A stretch of 36,706 nucleotides of DNA from Enorma burkinafasonensis. Lineage in GTDB: Bacteria > Actinomycetota > Coriobacteriia > Coriobacteriales > Coriobacteriaceae. Below, one piece after another: positions 1 through 11,242 of this stretch. Below the pieces are notes generated by a model that had not been told where the DNA came from, ran no database searches, and was given only the letters and a program-made list of their open reading frames with translations. A program made the position numbers and the translations under genes. The stretch is from the NCBI RefSeq assembly GCF_902150035.1, contig NZ_LR597514.1, forward strand, positions 1-36,706. The letters run 5' to 3'. Numbering within the stretch: the stretch's first letter is position 1; every line of letters begins with the position of its first letter.

Positions 1-23
1 CATCTCCACCATTCCTTCAACTG

Positions 24-64
24 GGAAAATGCCGCCCCCGGGGCCCGGATAGGACCTCGGGGGC
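24..64 (-). terminator. GC-rich hairpin with short T run, possible minus-strand terminator
   Basis: GCCCCCG at 34-40 pairs with CGGGGGC at 58-64, with further inner pairing. On the minus strand the stem is followed shortly by ATTTT (26-30). No minus-strand gene lies directly upstream; the nearest is larE beyond the tRNA. It could end larE read-through or belong to something outside the window. The rest of 65-192 shows no gene. Confidence 0.35.
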
Positions 65-192
65 GTTCGGTTAACTGCGGGAGCGTGCCGTCAGCTCAAT
101 GTGTTCGGTTGGGATCGGAAATCAACCAAGATTCGGGGGAACGCCCGGCGCGCCCTCGTTCACGCGTTTTTCAAACCAGCCGAAAAGCCCGC

Positions 193-220
193 TTGACGCA
201 CCGCCGCAATTTGGTATAGT
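193..220 (+). promoter_or_regulatory. Promoter of the tRNA-Phe gene
   Basis: TTGACG (193-198) and TATAGT (215-220) are near-consensus -35 and -10 hexamers separated by 16 bases. They stand about 30 bases before the tRNA 5' end, a fitting distance for a tRNA promoter. Recognised by pattern only. Confidence 0.65.
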
Positions 221-248
221 AATCGAGCTGTTAGTTGCTAACGCACCC

Positions 249-324
<76 letters not shown>

Positions 325-334
325 TCGAGATGAG

Positions 335-360
335 AGCCCGCTCCCCGAGCGGGCTTTTTT
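335..360 (+). terminator. Rho-independent terminator of the tRNA gene
   Basis: AGCCCGCTC (335-343) and GAGCGGGCT (347-355) form a perfect 9-bp stem with a CCC loop, followed by a run of T to 360. It lies 10 bases after the encoded CCA. Confidence 0.92.
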
Positions 361-452
361 CATGCGTCGACGGCCTGCGCGCGGCGCAGGCGAACGCGCG
401 GCGCGGGGCAGGCGGCATGGCGCACCCGAGCGCCGCGCCCGGGGCGCCGTCG

Positions 453-1298
453 CTACCCGTTCATGTTGCCCTTGCCGTAGGGCACGGCGAGCGGCTCGAC
501 GGCACGTCCCGAACGCGCCTCCAGCTCTGCCGCGACCGTCGCGGGAAGGGGGACAGCGCCGTCCCGCCCCGGCTGGCCGAGCACCTCGAGCTCCGCGACC
601 GGGGCCTCCACCCGGATGCGGCCCGCGATCAGGCGCGCGCGCACGCCGGGCAGCCCCAGCCCGTGCAGGTAGTCCTCGCAGGCGCGCACCGCGGCGAGCT
701 TCCCCAGGTCGAGCGGCTCGCCGCACGGGATGCGCGTCGCCAGGCAGGCGCCCGCCGGCAGGTTCCATTGCGGAAGGCCCCAAGCGCGCAGCAGCTCGCG
801 CTCCTCGTCCTTATGCCAGCCGCACTCCATGAGCGGCGAGCGCACGCCCAGCTCGCGGATAGCGCGCATCCCCGGACGGTAGTCGTCCGCGTCGTCGGCG
901 TTGCTCCCGTCGACGACCTCGGCGAACCCGCGCTCGCGCGCCGCCTCGACGATGCGCGTGAATCCCATGCGCTTGCAGTGGTAGCAGCGAAGCGCGCCGT
1001 TCTCCCTGATGTCCGGCTCGGCCAAGGGGTCGACCTCGATCGTGACGAGCGGCACTCCGAGGTAGCCGCGCCTTGGCTCCCCCGCATCGCCGGCGCCGTA
1101 TGCCCGCTCGGGCGTAGTCGCGAAGGGCGTGGCCAGATGCACGAGCAGCGTCCGCTCGGGAAGCGCGCGGGCACACACCGCGGCGAGAAACGTGCTGTCG
1201 ACGCCCCCCGAGAACCCCACGGCGACCGATCCGTAGCCCCGCAGGAGCCCCTCGAGCTCAGCCAGCTTCTCGCGGTATATCTCAATGGGATCGCCCAT
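453..1298 (-). CDS. larE: LarE-type ATP-dependent sacrificial sulfur transferase
   Basis: The 281-residue product belongs to the PP-loop LarE family. Known members adenylate and then sulfurate a pyridinium dinucleotide while building the nickel-pincer (NPN) cofactor of lactate racemase and related enzymes. Visible marks are the PP-loop SGGVDST at residues 30-36, the family segment CYHCKR (Cys105, Cys108) and PAGACLATRIP, whose Cys185 aligns by eye with the sulfur-donating cysteine of single-cysteine LarE proteins. The start at 1298 is chosen because AGGAG stands 8 bases before it; the in-frame ATG at 1304 is too close to that site. No larA, larB or larC is in the window, so the pathway partners must be elsewhere. 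Cytosolic. Family assignment is firm; the cofactor role is from family knowledge. Confidence 0.87.
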   Translation of the reverse strand: MGDPIEIYREKLAELEGLLRGYGSVAVGFSGGVDSTFLAAVCARALPERTLLVHLATPFATTPERAYGAGDAGEPRRGYLGVPLVTIEVDPLAEPDIRENGALRCYHCKRMGFTRIVEAARERGFAEVVDGSNADDADDYRPGMRAIRELGVRSPLMECGWHKDEERELLRAWGLPQWNLPAGACLATRIPCGEPLDLGKLAAVRACEDYLHGLGLPGVRARLIAGRIRVEAPVAELEVLGQPGRDGAVPLPATVAAELEARSGRAVEPLAVPYGKGNMNG

Positions 1299-1490
1299 CG
1301 GCATCGCTCCTATCGGGGCCGGCGCAGACCGAGCGGGCGCCGCGCACCCGTCAAGAACCGGTAACAAAACTTCGAGCCGGCCGCCCGCGCGGCGCGGCTC
1401 TGGCACAATGGTAGCGGCAACGACGGCCCCGGGCGCGTATCTTCAGGAAATCCCTCAGCGCCCGGGCATACGACAATGGGACGGGACGAG

Positions 1491-2147
1491 ATGATCAGCA
1501 CCGTATTGTTCGACATGGACGGGACCCTCATCGACAGCGAGCCGCTCAGCGCGCGGGCGTGGCGGCACGTCGGCGACGCGCACCGGGCGCCCGTCACCGA
1601 CGAGCTGATCCGCAGCTTCGTGGGCCGCCCCCTCCACACCATCATGGGCATGCTCGCTGACCAGGTGGGCTCGCGCGAGCTCGCGGACGCCATCTACGCC
1701 GACTACCGCGTCTACAAAGCCGAGCTCTACGACCGCGAGCTCGCCCTCAAGCCGCGCGTGGCCGAGGCGCTCGCTGCGCTCGAGGACGCGGGCCTGCGCA
1801 TGGCGGTCGCGACCTCCTCGGGGCGCGAGATCACGACGCGCAACCTCGAGCGGCTGGGGATCCTCTCCTACTTCGAGGGCCTCACCACGGGCGACGAGGT
1901 CGAGAACGGCAAGCCCAGCCCCGACATCTACCTCCTGGCCTGCGAGCGCATGGGCGCCGAGCCCGCCAGCTGCGCCGTCGTCGAGGACTCCGTCAACGGC
2001 GTGCGCGCGGGCCACGCCGCCGGCTGCCCCGTCTTCATGGTCCCCGACCTCACCGAGCCCGATGACGGGCTGCGCGCGCTCTGCCGCGCCGTGATCCCCG
2101 ATATGGGCGAGCTTCTGGGCGCTATCGCCGAGGTGAACGGGCAGTAG
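1491..2147 (+). CDS. HAD-superfamily phosphatase or phosphoglucomutase-like hydrolase
   Basis: The 218-residue protein begins with the HAD nucleophile motif FDMDGTL (Asp8 nucleophile, Asp10 acid/base). It also has a helical cap, motif II within VATSS, the lysine in GKPSPDIY and the acidic motif VVEDSVNGV. This layout is that of beta-phosphoglucomutase-like and general sugar-phosphate phosphatases of HAD subfamily IA; the substrate cannot be read from sequence. The ATG at 1491 places the motif at the usual distance from the N terminus; an in-frame ATG at 1476 would add five residues and has no better ribosome binding site. It is divergent from larE across about 190 bases, with a -10-like CACAAT near 1401. 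Confidence 0.86.
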   Translation: MISTVLFDMDGTLIDSEPLSARAWRHVGDAHRAPVTDELIRSFVGRPLHTIMGMLADQVGSRELADAIYADYRVYKAELYDRELALKPRVAEALAALEDAGLRMAVATSSGREITTRNLERLGILSYFEGLTTGDEVENGKPSPDIYLLACERMGAEPASCAVVEDSVNGVRAGHAAGCPVFMVPDLTEPDDGLRALCRAVIPDMGELLGAIAEVNGQ

Positions 2148-2235
2148 TCCGCGCAAAATCCGCGACAGCGTACGCCGGCGCCCGCCGCGGCGCCCCATGG
2201 CGGCACGCCCCACAGGGCGCACCCATGCAGCGGCC

Positions 2236-3369
2236 TTACAGGTACGCGCCCGCGTCGAACTCCGGGATCCCCGCCACGGGGTCGCCGCCCGCGGGCGCCG
2301 CGGGCCAGGACACGGTGCTCGCCCGCTCCAGCAGAAACGGCCGCACCGTCTCGTGCGCGACGGGCGGCTCGTCCGCGAACGCCGAGCGGCCCAAGCCGCG
2401 CGCCGCGGCGCGCTTCGCCTCGCGGTCGCGCTCCTCGTCCCACATGATCCGCTCGATGATGAGCTGCGCACCCTTGCGCCCGAGCTCGTAGCCCGCGGGC
2501 GAGCAGGTGGTGAGCGGCACGGGGCCGCCCCAGGCGAGCGGGTTGCCGTCGCAGCCGGCGACCATGATGTCGTCCGGCACCGAGCAGCCCGCGGCCATCA
2601 CACCCGCGAGCGCGCCCATGGCGATCGCGTCCGTGAGGCCGATGATGGCATCGGGCCGCACGCGCTCGTTGCGCCCGGCGAGCATGGCGCCCAGCCGTGC
2701 CCCGTCGCCCGTGCCCTCGGTCGCGCCCTCGTTGTAGATCTCGAGCGAGACGTCGCCGTAGCCCGGGAACATGTCGCGGATGCCCTCGAGGCGCTCGGCG
2801 AGCTGCGCGCTCTCGGCACGCCCCACCACCGCGACCCGCTCGGCGCCGCGCGCCAGCACGTGCTCGGCGATCAGGCGCCCCTGGGCGCGGTAGCCGGCGG
2901 CGACCGTCGCCGTCGCCTCAGGCTCCCAGGGCATGTCCACGTAGACGGTGGGCACGGGAACCTCGGCCACCGGCCGCGGCCGCATGCTCGGCGCGGGCTG
3001 TATGAGGATGCCGGCGACCTGGATGCCCACGAAGAAGTTCACGTAGCGGTCCTCGAGCGCGGCGTCGCCGTCGGTGTTCATGACGATGAGGTCGTACCCG
3101 TGACGGATGGCCTCGTTGCGAGCGCCGTTGGCGATCTGCAGGCTGCAGCCGCTCGTGAGCCCCGGCAGGATCAAACCGATCGTGGTGTTGCGGCCGCCCG
3201 CCAGCAGGCGCGCGCTCTGGTTGGGCAGGTAGCCCAGGCGCTGGATGGTCTCGTCGATGAGCTTGCGCGTGTCGGGACGCACCTTCTCGGGGTGGTTGAG
3301 CGCGTTCGACACCGTGCCGAGCGACACGCCCGCCTCGCGGGCCACATCCACAATGCGCACCTTGCCCAT
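2236..3369 (-). CDS. LacI-family transcriptional regulator
   Basis: The 377-residue product has an N-terminal LacI helix-turn-helix and hinge (VRIVDVAREAGVSLGTVSNALN, then the NQSARLLAGGR hinge at about residues 53-63). A periplasmic-binding-protein-like effector domain follows, with the family's VPDDIMVAGCDG segment. It is a sugar-responsive DNA-binding repressor by family; the ligand is unknown. The start at 3369 follows GGGAGG at short spacing and gives the standard LacI N terminus. A tail of about 50 residues after the usual core is unusual in being Ala/Pro/Glu-rich. No sugar transport or catabolic genes adjoin it, so the likely visible target is its own promoter, which overlaps a palindromic operator upstream. 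Confidence 0.91.
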   Translation of the reverse strand: MGKVRIVDVAREAGVSLGTVSNALNHPEKVRPDTRKLIDETIQRLGYLPNQSARLLAGGRNTTIGLILPGLTSGCSLQIANGARNEAIRHGYDLIVMNTDGDAALEDRYVNFFVGIQVAGILIQPAPSMRPRPVAEVPVPTVYVDMPWEPEATATVAAGYRAQGRLIAEHVLARGAERVAVVGRAESAQLAERLEGIRDMFPGYGDVSLEIYNEGATEGTGDGARLGAMLAGRNERVRPDAIIGLTDAIAMGALAGVMAAGCSVPDDIMVAGCDGNPLAWGGPVPLTTCSPAGYELGRKGAQLIIERIMWDEERDREAKRAAARGLGRSAFADEPPVAHETVRPFLLERASTVSWPAAPAGGDPVAGIPEFDAGAYL

Positions 3370-3424
3370 GCGACCTCCCATCCGCGCGATCGGGGCACAG
3401 CGGCCCCGCGTTCCAGGTCCCCTG

Positions 3425-3452
3425 AGTATACCAAGGAGTTGAAACGCTTCAA
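3425..3452 (-). promoter_or_regulatory. Promoter and overlapping LacI-type operator of the regulator gene
   Basis: On the minus strand TTGAAG (-35) and TATACT (-10) are separated by 16 bases. The -35 lies inside the near-palindrome TTGAAACGCTTCAA (3439-3452 on the plus strand), centred on CG as in LacI-family operators. The position implies negative autoregulation. coaX starts about 85 bases away on the other strand, with a -10-like TACAAT at 3483-3488, and could be affected as well. Confidence 0.62.
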
Positions 3453-3535
3453 AGCTCCACCCTGCGGCACGGGGGCCTGAGCTACAATGGCAGGCGACCA
3501 GCGACGCTGGCGACCACCGACTCCAGGGAGGCAGC

Positions 3536-4321
3536 ATGCTACTCGCCGTCGACATGGGAAACACGCAGACCGCGCTCGGCCTCTTCGATGGCGGCGCGCT
3601 CGTGCACTCGTGGCGCATGCCCACCGACCGCACCTTCACGGCCGACGAGCTGCACGTGCGCCTGCTCGGCTACCTGCGCGTCTACGACCTGCGGCTCGAC
3701 TGCATCGACGCGATCGCCTTCGCCGGGGTCGTGCCGCAGCTCACGCGCGAGTGGCGCGCCGTCGCACGGCGCATCACGCAAAACGTCGTCGCCGTGGGCC
3801 CGCAGACCGCCGACGTCGTGCGCGTGGACGCCCCGCGCCCGGCCGAGGTCGGCGCGGACCGCATCGCCAACGCCGTCGCCGCCGAGGAGCTCTACGGCGC
3901 CCCCTCCATCGTGGTCGACTTCGGCACGGCGACCAACATCGACGTCGTGGACGGGCGCGGCTACTACATCGGCGGCGCCATCGCGCCGGGGCTGCGCATC
4001 TCGATGGACGCCCTCGTCGCCCGGGCGGCGCGCATCGCAAGCATCCCGCTCGAGACGCCGGCTCACGCTATCGGGCGCGACACCACCGAGGCCGTGCAGA
4101 GCGGCGCGGTGCTCGGCACCGCGGCCATGGTCGAGGGGCTCGTCGCCCGCATCAGGAGCGAGCTCGGCGCCCCCGGCGCGCGCGTCATCGCCACCGGCGG
4201 CCTCGCAAGCGTCGTCGCGGACTCCACCGACGTCTTCGACGTGATCGACCAGCAGCTCACGCTCAAGGGCATCGCCGAGATCGCCCGACGCGTGCGCGAC
4301 CGCGAGCCGCGGCAGGCGTAA
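3536..4321 (+). CDS. coaX: Type III pantothenate kinase
   Basis: The 261-residue protein phosphorylates pantothenate in the first step of coenzyme A synthesis and is cytosolic. Its ASKHA-fold marks are the N-terminal phosphate-binding DMGNTQTALG (from residue 5), GADRIANA, the VVDFGTATNIDVVD segment with the catalytic-site aspartate, and GGAIAPGL. Length matches the family. The ATG at 3536 follows GGGAGG at good spacing. It is convergent with the Nudix gene; the 57-base gap has only a weak inverted repeat (ACCGGC/GCCGGT) without a T run. Type III enzymes are usually insensitive to CoA feedback (family knowledge). Confidence 0.95.
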   Translation: MLLAVDMGNTQTALGLFDGGALVHSWRMPTDRTFTADELHVRLLGYLRVYDLRLDCIDAIAFAGVVPQLTREWRAVARRITQNVVAVGPQTADVVRVDAPRPAEVGADRIANAVAAEELYGAPSIVVDFGTATNIDVVDGRGYYIGGAIAPGLRISMDALVARAARIASIPLETPAHAIGRDTTEAVQSGAVLGTAAMVEGLVARIRSELGAPGARVIATGGLASVVADSTDVFDVIDQQLTLKGIAEIARRVRDREPRQA

Positions 4322-4378
4322 AGGCCCGACCGAACGAAAGCCCAACCGGCCCGCAGCCGGTACCATCCGTGCAGCGCG

Positions 4379-5122
4379 CTACGCCGCGTCCCCGTCGTCC
4401 TCGACGGCGACGGCATCGGCCGCCAGGCGGTGCGCCATGACATCGCAGGCGAGCGCCCCCACCACGGTCTTGGCGTCCTCGATCTTGCCGTCGAGCACCG
4501 CGTCCACGAGCTCCTGCACATCGACGAGGTCCACGTTCAGGAACTCGTCCTCGTCGGGCTCCGCGCCCTCGAAAGAGAGCTGCGTGGCCAGGAAGATGTG
4601 GATGAGCTCGTCGGTGAACCCGCCGGAGGTCGCGATCGTGGTGAGGTAGGCGATCTTGCCGGCGACGAATCCCGTCTCCTCCTTGAGCTCGCGCTTGGCG
4701 CTCTCGAGCGGCTCCTCGCCCGGGTCCATCTTGCCCGCCGGGATCTCGACCGTCACGCGGTCGAGCGCCGTGCGGTACTGGCGCACGACGGCGATCTTGC
4801 CGTTCTCGGTGAGCGCCACGACGGCGACGGCCCCGCAGTGGCGCACCACGTCGCGCCGCGAGCAGTGACCGTTGGGGAGCTTCACCTCGAGGGTGTCCAC
4901 ATCGAAGATCTTGCCGCGCCAGACGGTCTCCTGCGAGAGGATCTCCTCGTGCAGGCCGGCGTCGCGCTCGTCCTCGTCGCCGGGAACCAGGCGCCCCTCC
5001 TCGTCCTCGCCGCCGTCGTCCTCGAGCTCGAAGTCGCCCTCGACATCGACCGCCTCAGGCTCCATCGTCTCCGTTGCCCCCTCGAGCTCCTCGTCGAGCT
5101 GCTGCTTCTCGTCTCGCGCCAT
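4379..5122 (-). CDS. Nudix hydrolase, ADP-ribose pyrophosphatase-like
   Basis: The 247-residue protein contains a perfect Nudix box, G-x5-E-x7-REL-x-EE-x-GF, in the segment beginning GKMDPGEEPLE. This is preceded by VVRQYRTALDRVTVEIPAGK, typical of the NudF/ADP-ribose pyrophosphatase branch, which hydrolyses ADP-ribose or related nucleoside diphosphate derivatives. The N-terminal 65 residues or so are an acidic extension with many Glu and Asp that is absent from minimal family members. The start at 5122 follows GGGAGG; longer readings upstream run into the repeat element and are unlikely to be coding. The exact substrate is uncertain. Confidence 0.9.
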   Translation of the reverse strand: MARDEKQQLDEELEGATETMEPEAVDVEGDFELEDDGGEDEEGRLVPGDEDERDAGLHEEILSQETVWRGKIFDVDTLEVKLPNGHCSRRDVVRHCGAVAVVALTENGKIAVVRQYRTALDRVTVEIPAGKMDPGEEPLESAKRELKEETGFVAGKIAYLTTIATSGGFTDELIHIFLATQLSFEGAEPDEDEFLNVDLVDVQELVDAVLDGKIEDAKTVVGALACDVMAHRLAADAVAVEDDGDAA

Positions 5123-5226
5123 GCGCCCTCCCCTGCGACATCCGGCTCTCGCCGGCTCACGTGCATACAAGCGTCTTGTACCCAGTCCGGAGCTCGTCCC
5201 GGCGCTCGAGGGGCGCCCCGTAGAAG

Positions 5227-5366
5227 GTTCAGGCAAGAATACTGTGGGTCCTTTCGCACCGCCGGCCGAGAGCGCCCGTCTCGAAAGCAAAACCGCAGGA
5301 TTTTTGAGCCTGCATCCGCGGTCAAGCGCACGGCTTCCATTTGACCCACAGTATTCTTGCTTGAAC
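5227..5366 (+). repeat. Palindromic repeat element, copy A (140 bp)
   Basis: The outer 24 bases at 5227-5250 and 5343-5366 are inverted copies with one mismatch; they begin GTTC and carry AATACTGTGGGTC. The interior has CTTTCG/CGAAAG and GCAGG/CCTGC hairpins. ACCGCAGG lies at 5292-5299, the exact middle. Copies B and C share the length, arm layout and central octamer. This element fills most of the 410-base gap between the Nudix start and the nifJ stop; the remainder is the nifJ terminator and no gene is seen. Confidence 0.8.
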
Positions 5367-5453
5367 GATCGATCGGGCAATACAGCGGTCCGCATCGCGC
5401 GGGCACCGAGGGTCGTTTGGACCTTGAAGCGCCCTGAACCATCCGATCGGCAT

Positions 5454-5488
5454 AAGAAACGCCCCCGCGGGCGAACCCACGGGGGCGT
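5454..5488 (-). terminator. Rho-independent terminator of nifJ
   Basis: ACGCCCCCG (5459-5467) and CGGGGGCGT (5480-5488) form a 9-bp GC-rich stem. On the minus strand it is followed by TTTCTT. It lies 45 bases past the nifJ stop codon. Confidence 0.87.
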
Positions 5489-5532
5489 GTGCGCCTACCG
5501 TGCGCGAGCGGCTGTGCCGGCGCGCTTAAGCC

Positions 5533-9072
<3,540 letters not shown>

Positions 9073-9107
9073 ATACCCCTCTCCTCTCGTGTAGGTATAC
9101 AGTCCCC

Positions 9108-9228
9108 CCGGTGGCCCTTGCCACCGGTTAGTCAACGGCGCTTGCGTCATCCCCGCAGGTCAAATGCGACCCGGCGATACGGTCGAGTGTTTCCGGCCAC
9201 GGGAAATCCACATGCACGTCTTATTGTA
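9108..9228 (-). promoter_or_regulatory. nifJ upstream region: leader hairpin and candidate -10
   Basis: CCGGTGG (9108-9114) and CCACCGG (9121-9127) form a perfect 7-bp hairpin 36-55 bases before the nifJ start. It has no T run, so it is a leader structure rather than a terminator. A minus-strand -10-like TACAAT lies at 9223-9228, and just above it is the inverted repeat GTTC-N5-GAAC (about 9233-9245), which could be an operator. No good -35 is visible. Confidence 0.4.
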
Positions 9229-9324
9229 CCGCGTTCAAATAGAACGTATGCGCAAATCTGTATGGTCTGTGACACATCGCGGGCGGGGTGTCGGCCCAGG
9301 TCTTCGCCTTCAAGCGATGCCGTT

Positions 9325-9650
9325 ATGGGGCGCATCTATCTTTTTTATTTTTTTCTCATTTTTTATTATTTGCTCTTTTGCGTTTGAGCAGGTAAACGAC
9401 ATGGCCCGAATCACCGGAGATAGAGACTCGTTGCTTGAGGCGTCCTTACACCCCAGCCTTTCGACGCTCACGAGTCTTGGCGGTGGCCCTTCGGAAGGCG
9501 TCCGCGTAGCCGATCTTGGTGCAACGCGCCTACCTGCAACAATTAAGGTTGCCTTGTTTGGTCCGTCTACCACCCGGCAAACCGACCACCGCCAAGACGC
9601 GCGAACGGGTCGGATATAAGAAAACCGTGCGGCGGTATCCCGCGGCACGG
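9325..9650. other. Gene-free tract with an AT-rich patch and nested inverted repeats
   Basis: Between the nifJ upstream region and repeat copy B I see no credible gene; short ORFs here have no family resemblance. 9330-9390 is strikingly T-rich in a GC-rich chromosome. It is followed by GACTCGT/ACGAGTC (9425-9431 with 9470-9476, containing a bulged inner stem) and by a perfect 13-bp inverted repeat starting GTCTTGGCGG (9474-9486 with 9586-9598). The last element, CCGTGC/GCACGG at 9625-9650, is followed by TTTTCTT on the minus strand and resembles a minus-strand terminator. A structured RNA or a remnant of a mobile element is possible. Confidence 0.4.
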
Positions 9651-9718
9651 CGACATTCCACGGCGCTATGACCCCATCGCACCGCATCATGTCCTAGAAG
9701 GAAGCCGGTGTCGGTAGC

Positions 9719-9859
9719 GTTCAGACAACTTTACTGTGGCTATCTGAGAAACTGTCGGGTAGCCACCAAAGCCACAAGCCGCTCACCTGCGGTAATGCAA
9801 CACCGCAGGTACAGACTACTTCGCATCCAGTAAATTACCCACAGTAAAGCTGCTTGAAC
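9719..9859 (-). repeat. Palindromic repeat element, copy B (141 bp)
   Basis: The outer arms begin GTTCAGACAACTTTACTGTGG at the left; the inverted partner at the right carries GTTCAAGCAGCTTTACTGTGG when read on the minus strand. Interior hairpins are GGCTA/TAGCC and the 9-bp ACCTGCGGT/ACCGCAGGT. CCTGCGGT at 9786-9793 puts ACCGCAGG at the centre when the element is read on the minus strand, as in copies A and C. Copies A and B stand on the two sides of nifJ. Confidence 0.78.
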
Positions 9860-9916
9860 TGTCCCCGCTATCGAGCGGAGGAGGCAAATCGTCACCCGAA
9901 GGATACCTCGCGCCAG

Positions 9917-9952
9917 AAAAAAAGGCGCGGCCGCCACGAAGACGGCCGCGCC
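9917..9952 (-). terminator. Rho-independent terminator of the two-gene unknown operon
   Basis: GGCGCGGCCG (9924-9933) and CGGCCGCGCC (9943-9952) form a perfect 10-bp stem, followed on the minus strand by seven T (9917-9923). It lies 31 bases past the stop of the 399-residue gene. Confidence 0.95.
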
Positions 9953-9982
9953 CGCACGCCTGACGCGGTCTGAAGGGGTCGC

Positions 9983-11182
9983 CTACGCGGTGACCTCCAT
10001 GGACTCGATGCACTTAATGAGCGAGTCGTCGTCCTTGCCGAAGCCATAGGCGACAAACGAGCTGAAGCGCGCAAGGAACGCCCGCCGCATGACCTCGAAA
10101 TCATCCGCCGAGACGAATCCCGCCTGCGCCTCGAACACGGCGGCGACGCGGAGCAGGTTCGCCGCGACCTGCGCCGGCGTGCCCGTGCCCAGGCCGTAGT
10201 GCCCCTTCGAGATGACGCACCAGTCCTCGTAGGCGATGCCGTCGTTGCGCATGCCGATGAAGTTCGCGAGCATGAGGTCGCACAGGCGCTCGAACTCCTC
10301 GCAGGTAGCGGGCCTGCCGGCTAGCTCGCTGGCGAGCTCGAGCGGCGCGCTTACCGGCGCGCCTACGGAGAACGCGTGCAGCGCGAGCCTACCCGCGAAG
10401 TCGCGCTTGGCGCGCTCCATCACGCCGTACTGGTCGTACTCACCCGGCTCGTCGCCCTTGCCCAGGCAGCCGGGTGCGAGCTCGATCTTGACCGTGTCGC
10501 GACGCCTCTCGCTCCACGGGAGGTGAATCTCGAAGGTCACCACGCCGGGCTCCGACTCCGCCAGGCGCGCCAGCAGCACGGGAACGGGGGCGCTGCTGAT
10601 GCACCACACGTCCTCGAGGCCGTCGCCTGCGGACTCAATCAGCAGATGCCGGTCGAGCTGGGCGCGGGCCTCGGGCAGGAGCCCCTCGGCGAGCTGCGCG
10701 AACCGCTCGAACTCATTCGCGTCCACATCGTGGCGCTCATAGCGCACGCGGAAGTCGTACTCTCCCTGCACGACCTGCTCCAGCGTGTGCTTGCGGTCGA
10801 ACACCACGAAGTCCGCCGTCCCCTCCGGCAGCTCGACGTCATAGGCGATCTTGGTGCCGTCCGGCGCGCAGATGCCGCCCGCGCGGCCCGCGACCCGGCG
10901 CTCGTAGTGGTAGCGCCGCGGCAGGATCACGCTGTCGTCCGGCGCGAGGGGCCTCTTCTCGATCGGGTCCCAGATCTGCCCGGACCCGTCGAGGACCATC
11001 TGCTGCGTGACGCGATCCTCCGCCTGCCCCACGCTGGATAAAGGAACCTTCTTGCCCTTGCGCGCCTTCTTCTTGGACCCGGCCGCCTCGGCCTCATAGG
11101 CGTCGAGCAGCTCCTGCCGCGCCCCGCCGAATGCCTGCGTCCGCTCCTCTACAAGCTCGATCGCGCGCTTGATCGTATCCAT
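9983..11182 (-). CDS. Unrecognised 399-residue protein, second gene of a pair beside BREX
   Basis: I do not recognise the family. The protein is soluble by appearance: no signal peptide or membrane segment. Residues 1-35 look helical, followed by a lysine-rich stretch (KKKARKGKK, about 37-45) that could contact nucleic acid or be a linker. The rest mixes strand-rich and helical parts, with a tryptophan-rich patch (EDWCVISKGHYGLGTGTP) near the C-terminal third. The ATG at 11182 follows GGGGAG at 7 bases. The partner gene upstream is 60 bases away on the same strand, and a strong terminator follows, so the two form an operon. The pair is divergent from the BREX operon; it may be a BREX-associated or separate defence or stress unit, but that is only positional inference. 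Confidence 0.85.
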   Translation of the reverse strand: MDTIKRAIELVEERTQAFGGARQELLDAYEAEAAGSKKKARKGKKVPLSSVGQAEDRVTQQMVLDGSGQIWDPIEKRPLAPDDSVILPRRYHYERRVAGRAGGICAPDGTKIAYDVELPEGTADFVVFDRKHTLEQVVQGEYDFRVRYERHDVDANEFERFAQLAEGLLPEARAQLDRHLLIESAGDGLEDVWCISSAPVPVLLARLAESEPGVVTFEIHLPWSERRRDTVKIELAPGCLGKGDEPGEYDQYGVMERAKRDFAGRLALHAFSVGAPVSAPLELASELAGRPATCEEFERLCDLMLANFIGMRNDGIAYEDWCVISKGHYGLGTGTPAQVAANLLRVAAVFEAQAGFVSADDFEVMRRAFLARFSSFVAYGFGKDDDSLIKCIESMEVTA

Positions 11183-11242
11183 ATCCGCACTCCCCTTCCG
11201 GAAGAACCGTCTTAGCCGATGATGCCTAAGCCGTTGAGCGGC

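Noticed and set aside
9164-9690. Short ORFs on both strands in the nifJ to repeat-B gap
   Set aside because: They have no ribosome binding site at useful distance and no recognisable domain, and they run across inverted repeats.
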